Shown: piece after piece, positions 48,137 to 58,700 of the stretch | Position numbering within the stretch: position 1 is the stretch's first letter | How the letters are laid out: each line of letters begins with the position of its first letter | DNA from: Pedobacter zeaxanthinifaciens | Lineage (GTDB): Bacteria > Bacteroidota > Bacteroidia > Sphingobacteriales > Sphingobacteriaceae | Length of the DNA stretch: 59,321 nucleotides | Reading direction: 5' to 3' | Assembly (NCBI RefSeq): GCF_003313335.1 | Contig: NZ_QMHP01000016.1 | Location: forward strand, 1 to 59,321 | Program-made: the position numbers and the translations under genes | The notes under the pieces: model-generated | Databases searched by the model: none | What the model saw: only the letters and a program-made list of their open reading frames with translations | What the model was told of the DNA's origin: nothing

Positions 48137-51085
48137 TTAGCTATCTTCCGTTAGCGAGAGTGTGATTTCTACACGTGTGCCCATTTCCAGATCAAGCACC
48201 TTTACCTTAAAGCTGCCCTTTGGAAAAATTTCCTGCATTGTTTTTAACCGCTGTTCGGTAAGCATCATCCCAGCTGAAACGTAGTTTTTCTGCGGCTGCA
48301 TTTCTGCTGCCATTTTTCTTCCAATACCGTTATCAGTGATACTAATGAGCAATTCATTTTCAAAACTAACTACCACGATTTGTAACTTACCCCTGCGCTG
48401 CCCACGTAGGCTGGTAAGCCCATGCCAAATGGCGTTTTCCACATAGGGCTGAATAAACATCGTTGGTACGTGTATGTGGTAGGCATCCAATGCCGGATCG
48501 ACGGTGATGTCATAGTCAAAAGCTTCCTTAAAGCGTAGCTTCTCCAGCTCACAGTACAGCTTTAGCGTATCTATTTCCTCTTGTAGGCTAATGGTCTTTT
48601 CGCCAGATTGCTTAAGTACTAGCCGTATTAGCCTGCTGAACTTTGTAAGGTACTGGCTGGCATCGGTAGTACGGTTGGTAATGATGTAGTTTTGTATGCT
48701 ATTGATGGCGTTGAAAATAAAGTGTGGGTTCATCCTTGCCTGTAGTGCGGCTAACTTACTCTGAGCAATCAGTACGTTGATACGGTCTTTCTCCCGTTCG
48801 CGTTTCTCTATGCGGGAAATCTGCCACTTTCTGACGGTGAAGAGCAATAAAAGGAGTGTTAGTAGACCTAAACAGATGAACCACCAAGTAAGGTAGAATG
48901 GGCTGGCAACGGCAAAGCTAAACCTCACCGTTTCTTTGCTACGCATACCGTTAGCGGCTACAGCAAAAGCTTCCAACTGGTAATCCCCCGGCTTAAGATC
49001 CTGAAACAAAAGTTGGTTTCCCGATACGCTGACAAAGCTGTTATCCGCCCTTAATCTATACGAAATCTTAATGGCACGATTACGATAGCTGGCCACGCTG
49101 AAGGTGAACATGAGGCTGTGTCCAGAAGCAGGGAGTTTCAACACTGCCGTACCCTTAACCTGTTTGGCTTTGGATGTAACCCTCACACCCACAAGCACTG
49201 GCCTTACCCTAGGCCGCAACGAAATTGACGACGGGAAGGAGAGCAGTCCATCGGGAGTAAGCAAATAACACTGTTCAGCGTGGATAGCTATCCTATAAAC
49301 ATCCCCTCCGGGCAGTCCTTCATCCACTCCTATGCGTTCTGCCGACCAATGGCCTCTGCTTAGCGAAAGCTTCCGAAGCCCACTGTTGGTAGCGCACCAT
49401 ATGGTACCAGATCGGTCTGTGTGCAGGTCGTAAAAAACATCCGTACCTAGGCCTAACTGCACATCCATCCTCTCTATTTTTCCATCAGCGCTGATTCGAT
49501 AAAGCCCGTTGCCCTTAGTGGCTACCCAAAGTTCCGTTCCCCTATTCGGCATGATAGCCGTTACGGTATGCTCAATATCTGGAAACCTATTCTCCCGCCC
49601 AGTAGGCAGATGTAACGAGTACAGTCCATTCGCACAGCCAAATACCAGCGTACTGTCGTTAAGATATTCGATACACCTTCCGGGCGACTTTAACATGGTA
49701 ATGGTTACTATCCCTTTTTCTGTGTGCTGCAATATCTTATCATGGGTAATTGAATACACCTTGCCGTTTCGCTCGGTGGTATTGTCGTAGATGGAAACAT
49801 CGCGAAAGTAAGTATCGCTGAAAAGAAAGCGGGCGTTGTTCTTTGGCGATAAGCGCTGATCAAGTATAGCAAGCCTATCATTGAGGCTCACCTTGAAGCT
49901 ACCCCCATAATAAGCTACACTACGTACCCTTGAATTGCCAATGGCTTTTATGGTTTTGAAATTGGAAAACTGATCAACGGCCAGCAGTCCAAAATTTTCG
50001 GGGGCAACAAACAACCGATCTCCCGCTCGCCACATCTGCGCCGGCGGCACAAAGGAAATACCGGGAATGCCATAACGCCTTAGGTGCTTACTTGCCGACA
50101 CGTACACACCGTTTTCAAGGGTGGTACACCAAACATTGCCTTCCCTATCCTCACAAATACCTGATACGGAGTAACCGTTGAGAGAGGTGATTTGCAGGGT
50201 AGGATGTTTTGGGCTTGGAATATAAACTACCCCCTTTTTTACTGTCCCTATCCATAGGCCGCCATCCCTATCGCGATAGAAACTAATGGCCGGAGCCGCC
50301 AGCCGATAAATCTCGTGCTTCAGCTGCGCATCGATCCTTACCAATCTATCGTTAAAAATAAAAAAACTGTACCTGCCAGACTGTTGGGCCAGTACCCTCC
50401 AGTTCAAGTCGGCAACCCGATCAAAGTTCATAACGAATCTTGCGTATCTTTTACCTGCATTAACCAGCACATTGATACGTTGCGGACTTTGGAAGTTCGT
50501 TTTTCTATCAGCAAAGTAATTGGTATTATTGGATACGATGGCGCTATCCGAGAGTTCAAAAACCAAGTCATCTGCCTTTGACTTAACAGGAAATTTTGTA
50601 ATTGCCCGCAACTTGTTGTCCAGCAGATAGCTCTGTCGCGGGGTCTGTATGTGCATCTTGCCTCCAATAGTCTTCAAGTCATAGATGTTATTATAGAATT
50701 TCTTATCGCCCAGCTTCACTGGAATATCCGAAGGAGTTTCAACCAATTTGCCACCAACGTAACGCAGCAGCCTATTCCTAGAGGTAGCGAACCACATCCG
50801 TCCCAACAAATCGACGCCTACCGCGTATACTGCTTTCTCAGGCAGTCCTTCTGTAGCCGAGAAAAGCTTGGCAGTCCCCCCATCGTACCTCACCAGGCCT
50901 TGTTCTGTAGCAATCCATAAATAACCCTTTGGGTCCTGTGTGATGCTGTAGCATTCCGAAGATGGCAGGATCAATCCGCCACCTACACTTTGGAAAATTA
51001 ATTCCTGAGCAAGTAGCGCAATAGGGAGTTGTAGTAATAGTTGTAACAGGAATAGTGTACGCTTTAACACGATGCAAAATAGCAA
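48137..51085 (-). CDS. Beta-propeller (Reg_prop/Y_Y_Y) sensor histidine kinase of LytS type
   Basis: 982 residues. After a signal/anchor segment (about 8-26) the periplasmic part contains repeated two-component-regulator propeller units (SITQDPKGYLWIATEQGLVRYDG, split here as SITQDPKGYLWIATEQ and GLVRYDG; also DREGNVWCTTLENGVY and DRSGTIWCATNSGLRKL). A Y_Y_Y-type domain follows before the membrane helix near 740-760. The cytoplasmic part is a LytS-like His_kinase with His788 in RMNPHFIFNAINSI, FIQPYVENAIWHGL and ITDNGIGRKM. The periplasmic plan is that of hybrid two-component glycan sensors. The protein stops after the kinase; the receiver and LytTR output are in the next gene. The ligand may be an oligosaccharide, but this is inferred from the plan alone. 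Confidence 0.92.
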   Translation of the reverse strand: MLFCIVLKRTLFLLQLLLQLPIALLAQELIFQSVGGGLILPSSECYSITQDPKGYLWIATEQGLVRYDGGTAKLFSATEGLPEKAVYAVGVDLLGRMWFATSRNRLLRYVGGKLVETPSDIPVKLGDKKFYNNIYDLKTIGGKMHIQTPRQSYLLDNKLRAITKFPVKSKADDLVFELSDSAIVSNNTNYFADRKTNFQSPQRINVLVNAGKRYARFVMNFDRVADLNWRVLAQQSGRYSFFIFNDRLVRIDAQLKHEIYRLAAPAISFYRDRDGGLWIGTVKKGVVYIPSPKHPTLQITSLNGYSVSGICEDREGNVWCTTLENGVYVSASKHLRRYGIPGISFVPPAQMWRAGDRLFVAPENFGLLAVDQFSNFKTIKAIGNSRVRSVAYYGGSFKVSLNDRLAILDQRLSPKNNARFLFSDTYFRDVSIYDNTTERNGKVYSITHDKILQHTEKGIVTITMLKSPGRCIEYLNDSTLVFGCANGLYSLHLPTGRENRFPDIEHTVTAIMPNRGTELWVATKGNGLYRISADGKIERMDVQLGLGTDVFYDLHTDRSGTIWCATNSGLRKLSLSRGHWSAERIGVDEGLPGGDVYRIAIHAEQCYLLTPDGLLSFPSSISLRPRVRPVLVGVRVTSKAKQVKGTAVLKLPASGHSLMFTFSVASYRNRAIKISYRLRADNSFVSVSGNQLLFQDLKPGDYQLEAFAVAANGMRSKETVRFSFAVASPFYLTWWFICLGLLTLLLLLFTVRKWQISRIEKREREKDRINVLIAQSKLAALQARMNPHFIFNAINSIQNYIITNRTTDASQYLTKFSRLIRLVLKQSGEKTISLQEEIDTLKLYCELEKLRFKEAFDYDITVDPALDAYHIHVPTMFIQPYVENAIWHGLTSLRGQRRGKLQIVVVSFENELLISITDNGIGRKMAAEMQPQKNYVSAGMMLTEQRLKTMQEIFPKGSFKVKVLDLEMGTRVEITLSLTEDS

Positions 51086-51170
51086 TTGTAGACATCATGT
51101 TACCGAAAAAAAACCAAATGCACCAAAAACTGGATAAGCGGTAAGGTAGCTACTGCGCAAACCCTTTTCT

Positions 51171-51182
51171 TTTGCATGCAAA
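51171..51182. promoter_or_regulatory. Perfect 12-bp palindrome TTTGCATGCAAA
   Basis: This self-complementary site lies in the spacer between the propeller kinase gene (minus) and the T9SS surface-protein gene (plus), about 40 bp before the preferred start of the latter. It could be an operator. It overlaps the first possible ATG of that ORF, one reason to prefer the later start. Confidence 0.35.
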
Positions 51183-51220
51183 GAACAACGCATCAATATT
51201 TCACACTTAAATTCTCTAAC

Positions 51221-52834
51221 ATGATTAAAATGCTACTCATCAATTTTTTTAAGAAGTGCTTTTCGTTGCTGTTATTGGCAACAGGCTTAATTTCTCTTGC
51301 TAGTGAGCAGACGATGGCACAGGCTACAGTACTTGCGCAGGGCGATATTTCCATCATCGGCTTTAACTCCAGCGACAACAGGGGCGTATCTTTCGTGGTG
51401 TGGAAGGCCATCAACACCGGTACTGAGATCCGCTTCACCGACAATGGCTTTAACTCGTCTTCAAGCTCTACCAGTGCATCCAATATCCGCTGGCAGGAAA
51501 CAGTACTGATATGGACTGCTACAGAAAATATTGACGCCGGTAAAGTGATCACCATAGAAAATGAAACAACCAATTACGGTACTGCTAATGTGATCAACTC
51601 CACTGGACTTGATCCTGGGGTTACAGCTTTGGGACTGAGCAATAACGCAGGCGACCAGATTTTTGCCTATCAGGGATTGAATATGCCAACTACCACAACC
51701 GCTACTACCGGAAACCAGACTTTCAACAATACCATTCTTTTCGGATTGGGCTATCAGGGCAACTCTGTAAATACCTCCTGGATTACCAGCGGAACCACTG
51801 CCACGTCAACTTCCTATCTACCGAGTGACCTAGTTGCGCCCAATAGAATTTACCTGGCGGGAAACGCCACTGCTGGGCAGTACACTGGAGCTAGAACGGG
51901 CTTTACCGTATCGCAACTAAAGTCGTTGATTGCCGACCCAACAAATTGGACCAATTTGACAGGCTTAGGAACTATAGTTACCTACAATACCGCTTCTTTT
52001 GCTACCGGTACATCCAACAATGCCAACCTCAGCGGCTTTACTTTGAGCCAAGGCACTTTGTCTCCTGCATTCAGTGCATCGCAAACTAGCTACACGGCTA
52101 CGGTGATGAGCGGAACAACTAGCATCACCATCACACCAACAGCGGCGCAGGGCAACGCAACTATTAAAGTAAATGGCACTACCGTAACAAGTGGTAACGC
52201 ATCAGGCAATATTGCCCTTGCCCTTGGCAGCAATGTAATTACGATAGAGGTTACTGCCCAAGATGGCACCACTATCAAGACCTACACGGTAACAGTTACC
52301 CGTGAAAGTACGCTCCCTGTAACGCTCTTATCTTTTACGGGCAAGGCGCAGGCCGATGGCAACTACCTGCAATGGCGAACAACCGCCGAGCGGGACAACA
52401 AAGGATATATCATCTACAGAAAAGTTGCAGGGAATGATTATAAACTGCTTGACAGATTGGCGCCAAATTTATCAGACACGTACTACTTTACTGATAAAAA
52501 TCCGCCAGTTGGCAACAGCTATTACCAGTTGGTGCAAGAAGACCTTAACGGTACAGCGACCATTCTTGGCGAGTTAGTGATCAAATCACTACAGGATGCA
52601 GAGATTCGGATTTTCCCGAACCCCGCTACTGAAACGACGACCGTAAGCTATGCCTCGGGAGTTTATACTAAGATTGAGCTGGTGGATCTGAACGGACGGA
52701 TCTTTTACACCAAGGAGCTAAATCCCGGAAGCGGGCAACACGATATTACCGTAAGTGGTTTGCCAAAAGGAACCTATGTGATCAGCTTAAAAGGCAATGG
52801 GCTCAATAACTCTTTGAAGTTCATCAAAAATTAA
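51221..52834 (+). CDS. T9SS-sorted surface protein with cadherin-like beta-sandwich
   Basis: About 537 residues from the Met that begins MIKMLLINFFKKCF; the frame is open 15 codons further upstream, but a normal signal peptide starts here. After cleavage near MAQA come a beta-rich N-terminal domain (about 30-250, GDISIIGFNSSDNRGVSFVV), a cadherin-like beta-sandwich (about 270-365: LSGFTLSQGTLSPAFSAS, NVITIEVTAQDGTTIKTYTV), a fibronectin-like segment (LPVTLLSFTGKAQ) and a T9SS type A sorting domain (IFPNPATETTTVSY to the end). No catalytic residues are recognised. Role unknown; adhesion or binding is possible. It is divergent from the propeller kinase operon, which may control it. Confidence 0.78.
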   Translation: MIKMLLINFFKKCFSLLLLATGLISLASEQTMAQATVLAQGDISIIGFNSSDNRGVSFVVWKAINTGTEIRFTDNGFNSSSSSTSASNIRWQETVLIWTATENIDAGKVITIENETTNYGTANVINSTGLDPGVTALGLSNNAGDQIFAYQGLNMPTTTTATTGNQTFNNTILFGLGYQGNSVNTSWITSGTTATSTSYLPSDLVAPNRIYLAGNATAGQYTGARTGFTVSQLKSLIADPTNWTNLTGLGTIVTYNTASFATGTSNNANLSGFTLSQGTLSPAFSASQTSYTATVMSGTTSITITPTAAQGNATIKVNGTTVTSGNASGNIALALGSNVITIEVTAQDGTTIKTYTVTVTRESTLPVTLLSFTGKAQADGNYLQWRTTAERDNKGYIIYRKVAGNDYKLLDRLAPNLSDTYYFTDKNPPVGNSYYQLVQEDLNGTATILGELVIKSLQDAEIRIFPNPATETTTVSYASGVYTKIELVDLNGRIFYTKELNPGSGQHDITVSGLPKGTYVISLKGNGLNNSLKFIKN

Positions 52835-52842
52835 ATATCGTC

Positions 52843-52875
52843 AAGCGGCGACTAACTAGGCTCGCCGCTTTTTTA
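52843..52875 (+). terminator. Rho-independent terminator
   Basis: AAGCGGCGA (52843-52851) and TCGCCGCTT (52862-52870) form a perfect 9-bp stem with a ten-base loop, followed by TTTTTT. It lies 8 bp after the stop of the T9SS surface-protein gene. The rest of the spacer to 53136 is AT-rich. It holds only a 21-codon plus-strand ORF (53035-53100, MAKEFHAQLDNGTFKFWKED) that may be a gene remnant. Confidence 0.93.
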
Positions 52876-53136
52876 TTTAGAACTGATTAAATAGTTATGA
52901 CGACGGCAAGTAGTGAGCACGTGCTCAACAAAACAATTAGCTTTTAGCAATGCCTAGCAAGAACCATCACGACTATTATAGCAACATCTGCATATTAATA
53001 GCAAATAATTTTTCCAGTATTTTGAGGTCGAAAAATGGCGAAAGAGTTTCATGCCCAACTGGATAACGGCACTTTCAAATTCTGGAAAGAGGATGTCTGA
53101 GACTTACATTCTAAACACAACTAATGCTAGAATTTA

Positions 53137-53499
53137 CTAAAAACTATTTAGTATAGAATCTGGAAATACATTATTGATTTTTAAATATTCAATGATGATG
53201 TTTAATTCTTTTTCGGAAGCTTTCCCCACACCAAGGTGACACTTTTCTTGAGACTTAAATTTTTTCACTAAAGTATCTGGATGATCGGCAACCTCTGCCA
53301 ATGCAGGTCCAATTAATTGGTGACCAATGGCATGACAAGGCGAGCACTTTTGTTGGTATACACTGCGAGGTGCTTCTCTATCTAAATCTACTTTGTACAA
53401 CTGCTTTGTTTCTCTTGAGTTGCAACTTAACAGAAGTAGAAAAACAGCACATACTAATGAAGGTAAACCAAGCTTTTTATATTTAATTGAGAAATTCAT
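53137..53499 (-). CDS. Small c-type cytochrome lipoprotein
   Basis: About 120 residues from the Met of MNFSIKYKK; starting there avoids overlap with the upstream HNH gene stop, while the open frame runs back to 53523. A signal segment ends in the lipobox LLLSC. Haem attachment is by CSPCH in VYQQKCSPCHAIGHQLIGP, followed by helices ending EKELNIIIEYLK, as in class I cytochromes c. Unusually, the mature protein has no methionine at all, so the normal distal Met ligand is missing; a His (for example in EKCHLGVG) or an open site may replace it. The role is probably electron transfer at the membrane. The partner is unknown. Confidence 0.85.
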   Translation of the reverse strand: MNFSIKYKKLGLPSLVCAVFLLLLSCNSRETKQLYKVDLDREAPRSVYQQKCSPCHAIGHQLIGPALAEVADHPDTLVKKFKSQEKCHLGVGKASEKELNIIIEYLKINNVFPDSILNSF

Positions 53500-53503
53500 G
53501 AAT

Positions 53504-54466
53504 TTAGCTTTTAAACACCTCAACCCGATGCCATTCCAAAGCCTCCTGCGTTGGGTAATGGTTTTGTTGTTGAGGCAATATGATTTGTTTACCTTTTAAC
53601 GCACTCAGCGCATAAGGATGGTTTTGATCTTCTGTTAAATGAGCCGAAACTAGAATGCGGTAGTTTTCATCTATACTGAGCAAACCCCGGTCAAAAGCAC
53701 GGTGCATATTAGGGCAAAGTGCAATACCATTGGTAACACTATCATTTTGGCTATGGCTAAAAGGTACAATGTGGCAAGCGTCAATAAAACTATGTCTGTA
53801 CAAACTGCTTAAGCTCATGCCTGTAAAACTACATTGTTGCTGATAGAGTTTAGGCACAAGGCGTTTAAATAGGCCATTACGCACAAAAACATCCTCTTCC
53901 GTGTATTTACTTATGCGTTTGAGTTTCGCTTGAGGTTCTTCCAGCAAATCCGAAGCTTGATCATTAAGGTAACCCCGACCCTGCTGTTTGGCGTTCATCA
54001 AGTTATTTTTGGTCGAAGCAAAATACGTATCTAATAATACTTCCCTTAAAAAATCACGGCTTATGGCATCATTTAACAAGAGCCACAAATCGGCGGACAA
54101 GTAACCATATTCGCAAACCTTAGCCAACACACTAACAGATTTAATGTGCGCATTAATCTGGCAACCCAGCACAGGCTGTAAAAACCAATAGCCTTGACCT
54201 TCTACCCTTTCGCTTTGGAGATAGTAGAACGGTTGGGTAAAATCTTCTTGATGTGCGGTGTTCACCAACAACAGCCAGTTTTCTTTAAAAGTCCCTACCA
54301 GTTGTGCGTCTACAAATACCCGGTTATCACTTACAATGTCTTTTTTAATTAATTCAATAACGGTTAACAGCAAAATAGGCTTATGCGGCGCAGCACCATA
54401 TTTGGTGCCGCCACGTTTAAGGCGTGAAAAAGCTTTGGTGTATTTTTGGAGAGCGGAATCGAGCAT
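53504..54466 (-). CDS. HNH endonuclease (putative restriction endonuclease type)
   Basis: 320 residues, no signal peptide. The N-terminal part (about 1-190) is of unknown fold and starts YTKAFSRLKRGGTKYGAAPHKPILLL, split as YTKAFSRLKRGGTK and YGAAPHKPILLL, a pattern common in this HNH group. The nuclease core is near 205-260: CSFTGMS, then ACHIVPFSHSQND, then NGIALCPNMHRAFDRGLLSI, giving the H-N-H residues. Such proteins occur widely in bacteria as solitary putative restriction or repair nucleases. No methylase gene adjoins it. A type I restriction gene lies about 1.3 kb away, so the area may be defence-related. Function is predicted from the motif only. Confidence 0.88.
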   Translation of the reverse strand: MLDSALQKYTKAFSRLKRGGTKYGAAPHKPILLLTVIELIKKDIVSDNRVFVDAQLVGTFKENWLLLVNTAHQEDFTQPFYYLQSERVEGQGYWFLQPVLGCQINAHIKSVSVLAKVCEYGYLSADLWLLLNDAISRDFLREVLLDTYFASTKNNLMNAKQQGRGYLNDQASDLLEEPQAKLKRISKYTEEDVFVRNGLFKRLVPKLYQQQCSFTGMSLSSLYRHSFIDACHIVPFSHSQNDSVTNGIALCPNMHRAFDRGLLSIDENYRILVSAHLTEDQNHPYALSALKGKQIILPQQQNHYPTQEALEWHRVEVFKS

Positions 54467-54695
54467 CTAATTGTAAGTTTTGCTGAAGCGAAAATAAAAA
54501 ATTTAAATCGATTGGTATTCAAAATACTATCATTAAACTCAGTTGAATTTTCAACCCTAAGCTAGTCTTGGAAAACCGCTAAATCAATGGTTAAGCTCAT
54601 TGACTACGATTGGTTTAAAGCCTTAGCAATGGAAATTGGCAAACTGCATTGTAACTTTCATAGGTCGGCGGGCGTCTTATAGCGAAAAACCATTA

Positions 54696-55328
54696 ATGAA
54701 TACCGTTTCCCATTTATCACTACGCTTGAAATCAAACTGCCCTATTTACTTGCTGCTAGGTATAAGTATGGCGTTACTTGCTTGCAAAAAGCAAAACCCC
54801 GACAAGCCAACCCTCGACGAACCTACTTCTGCAGTAAAGATTATTGATTTATCAGATAAATATTTGGCCTATGGAAGGGATTTTCAATTAGACCTTAATG
54901 GAGATAAACGTGCCGACTTCCTTTTTACTGCATTTCATGTTTCTTATGATCTGAACACCAAGTCGAAGTTGGTGTTCCAGCTTTTGAGTACCACCACCAC
55001 ACGTGTGGCAGTAAATACCGCAAACGAAAGTACGCCAGTGTTGCTGAAGGGGCAAAAAGTAGAAACTACTACTTACAACGGTTATGAGTGGTTTCCAGTA
55101 GGCGAAGTTATTCTTGTAGAAAAATTCTATGGGAATGGTCCCACATATTGGTCTGGAAACTTTGTGAGCAACAGTTTGCGTTACTTGCCTTTTCATTTAT
55201 TTACGAATGGCAAATATTACTCGGGATGGCTTGAAATAAGCACCGACACCGATAAGGAGCAGGTACGCCTACACCGTGCAGGCATCGCCCTACAACCTGA
55301 CCTACCCGTAATTGCTGGAGAACAATGA
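54696..55328 (+). CDS. Lipoprotein of unknown function
   Basis: About 210 residues from the Met of MNTVSHLSLRL; the open frame begins at 54636, but only the later start puts the signal peptide near the N-terminus. The lipobox is ALLAC before KKQNPDKP. The mature part contains LDLNGDKRADFLFTAFHVSY, which resembles an Asp-rich FG-GAP/calcium-loop unit, and ends LHRAGIALQPDLPVIAGEQ. The pattern YLPFHLFTNGKYYSGWLEIS is seen in small Bacteroidota lipoproteins of unknown role. It is a single gene, divergent from the HNH gene. No function can be given. Confidence 0.65.
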   Translation: MNTVSHLSLRLKSNCPIYLLLGISMALLACKKQNPDKPTLDEPTSAVKIIDLSDKYLAYGRDFQLDLNGDKRADFLFTAFHVSYDLNTKSKLVFQLLSTTTTRVAVNTANESTPVLLKGQKVETTTYNGYEWFPVGEVILVEKFYGNGPTYWSGNFVSNSLRYLPFHLFTNGKYYSGWLEISTDTDKEQVRLHRAGIALQPDLPVIAGEQ

Positions 55329-55786
55329 GATTTTCGGCTAGCAAACATCAATATTAACAATTGTACAGAGGTGTATAGAAACAAAAAACTACTCCAAACA
55401 AAAAAGCCTCTAGCATTAGGCTAAAGGCTTTCGGGTTGTACCCCTTATGAGGAATACTTTGAACATTTAAATCGCTTTCTATCGCTCATAGAACCTATAA
55501 TTGACGATTTAGAGAGAAAATGCTTAATTGAGTGAGCAGATTCTTTAAAGAGTTTTGATTTATTATTGTAACCTCTATCGGACTACTTTAGAACTTTTAA
55601 TTTGGCAATATTCAAATAAAGTAGTTTAGTATTGGCTGTTGGAAATTTGCTAGAAAATTAATGAATATTGTGAGTAATTTCGGATACTGGACTTTCAATA
55701 TCCTATATATCGATCTTAAAATTACTATCGAACACAGGCAAAGAATAAGTATTACTAATACATAAAAATCTTTTATATGCAAATCA
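55329..55786. other. 458-bp gap with a hairpin
   Basis: AT-rich spacer between the lipoprotein gene and the convergent hsdR gene. At 55404-55430 AAGCCT and AGGCTT, with an inner TAGC/GCTA stem, form a hairpin preceded by A residues and followed by TTT, possibly a terminator for the lipoprotein gene. A 67-codon minus-strand ORF at 55612-55815 is hydrophobic but overlaps the end of hsdR and looks like a chance ORF. Nothing else is seen. Confidence 0.45.
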
Positions 55787-58700
55787 TTATCGAATATCAT
55801 TTTTCGATAAATCATCAGCTAACAATTTAGCCTGTGTAATTACAGTGTCGACAGCTTTTTCTTGTAAGTCAGGTGGATAACCGGATTTTCTCAATACTCT
55901 TCGGATATTTCTTCGGAGTTCTGCCTGAACGGATTCTTTTATTGTCCAGTCGATAGTGGTACTGTTACGGACTGTTTTTAATAATTCCTGTGCTATCTGT
56001 TTTAAAATATCATCTCCGAGTACAGCAACTGCACTGTTGTTCACTTCTAATGCTGTATAAAAAGCATATTCTCTATAATCTAATCCCAATTTATCACCCC
56101 GCCTGTTTGCTTTTTTCATCTCTTCAGCAAAGGGAATTAAGACTTTCTCCAGAAATTCAACAGTATCAATCATTCCATTATGATAACGTTTGATGGCATC
56201 TTCCAACATTTCGGAAAACTTCTTGCTTTCTACTAAATTGATTTTCGATTTCTTTTTAATTTCGTCTTTGAGTAGTTTTTTCAACAATTCAACTGCTAAG
56301 TTTTTTTGAGGTAAGTCTTTTAGCTCTTGTAAAAAGCGTTCATCTAAAATTTCGATATTGGGCTTTTTTAAACCTGCCGCATCAAAAATATCAATCACAT
56401 TATCGGCAGTAATGGCTTCGGAAATAATTTGCTTAATAGCCGTTTCCATTTCTTCATCTGTTTTACCTCCTTCGTTCCTGTCGGATATTTTGATCAATCT
56501 TGCTTTAATTGCCTGAAATAATGCTACATCGTCACGGATAGTCATCGCTTTTTCATGAGGTACAGAAATGGCAAACACTTTCAATAAGTTTTTGGTGTTC
56601 TCTGTAAAACTTTGTTCTCCGTTTTCCTGACTAAAAATATAATCTACGATTACAGGAATGAACTTAAGCTTTTCTTCCGGTGAGAGTGTAAAGAATTTAC
56701 GCCAGTCAAAATGCCGTAACTGATAATCAATAGCTTCGTGTAATTCCAACATTTTTGCTACTGCCAACTCCTGATCAAGTGTTGGTTTTCCTTCCCCACC
56801 ACTTGCCGTGTATTCGGCTAATGCGGTTTTTAATTCTTGTGCAATCCCTAAATAATCTACAACCAAACCACCCTCTTTTCCTTCATTAAACACCCGATTT
56901 ACTCTGGCTATCGCCTGCATCAGATTATGTCCCCGCATCGGTTTATCTACATACAAAGTGTGTAAACAAGGCGCGTCAAATCCCGTAAGCCACATATCTC
57001 GCACAATAACCAATTTCAAGGGGTCATTTGGATTTTTCAAACGGTCACCAATAGCTTTTCTTCTTGGCTTATTGCGAATGTGAGGTTGAATATTCAAGGT
57101 ATCACTACTACTTCCTGTCATTATCACTTTGATTACACCCTTATCGTCATCGTCTGAATGCCAAAAAGGACGGAACTTGATAATAGCATCATATAATTCT
57201 ACACAAATCCTTCGGCTCATACACACGATCATTGCTTTTCCGTCTAATACTGCATTTCGTTGCTCAAAGTGATATACCAAATCCTCTGCAATTTTTTTGA
57301 GACGATTTGGATTGCCTACAATAGCCTCTAAACGTGTCCATTTTGCCCGCATTTGCTGACGGTTACTCAATTCTTCGCCTTCGGTGAGTTCTTCAAACTG
57401 CTCGTCTAAATGCACCTTTTCGTCTTCAGCAAAATGTACTTTCGCTAAACGGCTTTCATAAAAAATCGGTACAGTTGCTTTGTCATCTACCGCTTGCTTT
57501 ATATCGTAAATGTCCACATAGTTCCCAAATACTGCTTGCGTGTTTCTATCAGTACTTTCTATGGGTGTTCCGGTAAAACCAATAAAAGTCGCGTTAGGCA
57601 AGGCATCTCTTAAGTGTTTCGCAAAACCATCAATAAAGTCGTATTGGCTCCTGTGGGCTTCGTCGGCAACTACAACAATGTTTTTTCGTTCACTTAGTGC
57701 TTTTATATCCGCACCAATGTATTCAGCAGAAGGTTCATTTACAACATTTGAATTTTCAGGTTGAATAACATCTTCCTGCATAGGCATAAACTTCTGAATA
57801 GTCGTAAATACTATACCTCCCGAAGCTACCTGTAGTAAATTCTTTAAATCTCTCCGACTTTCCGCTTTTTGTGGTTCTTGTCTTAAGAGTTGCTGACAGT
57901 TGGTAAAGGTTTCGTGCAATTGTTCATCAAGATCATTTCTGTCTGTCAAAATAACCAAAGTCGGGTTTTCCATTCGTGGATCAATAATCAATTTACCTGA
58001 ATAAAAAACCATACTTAAACTCTTCCCACTTCCCTGGGTATGCCAAATTACGCCACCTCGTCTGTCGCCTTCCCCAGAGCTTGCAGTTACAGTACTTTCA
58101 ACCGCTTTATTCACGGCATAATACTGATGATAAACGGCTACCTTTTTAAGTGTTTTTGTATCGCTTTTTTCAAACACAATGAATTGTCTCACTAAATCCA
58201 AAAGCGTTTGTTTATTTAGCATTCCGTCAAACATTACCTGCATTTGCATTTCCAAATGGGTAGCCTCTGTCTTTCCGTCTTTGGTCTTCCAACTCATAAA
58301 TCTCCCGAAATCACTGGTAAGTGTTCCACAACGGGCATCCCAGCCATCACTGATGATTAGTAATTCATTGTAGGTGAACAATGAGGGAATAGCTTGTTTA
58401 TACGTTTGCAGTTGATTATATGCTGATTTGATAGTCGTATTTTCATCTACTGCATTTTTGAGTTCTATAACTACCAATGGCAAGCCATTGATAAGCAAAA
58501 TTAAATCAGGGCGTTTGTTCTGATTGCCTTCTATAATGGTAAATTGATTGACAACCAAAAACTCATTGTTTTCAGGGTTTTCAAAATCAACGACATATAC
58601 TTTTTCACCTCTGATGCCACTTTCCGTTCTGATTTCTACATCTACACCATCAGTAAGGTAATGGTGAAATGTTTCGTTGTTAATGAGTAAATTTGGACTA

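Noticed and set aside
48137..51085. Reading the propeller kinase as a full hybrid two-component system
   Set aside because: The protein ends after the kinase ATPase domain; no receiver or AraC domain is present in the same chain.
53035..53100. 21-codon plus-strand ORF
   Set aside because: Could be a remnant of a gene, but 21 codons without context cannot support a call.
55612..55815. 67-codon hydrophobic minus-strand ORF
   Set aside because: It overlaps the end of hsdR in another frame, is extremely AT-rich, and shows no family resemblance.
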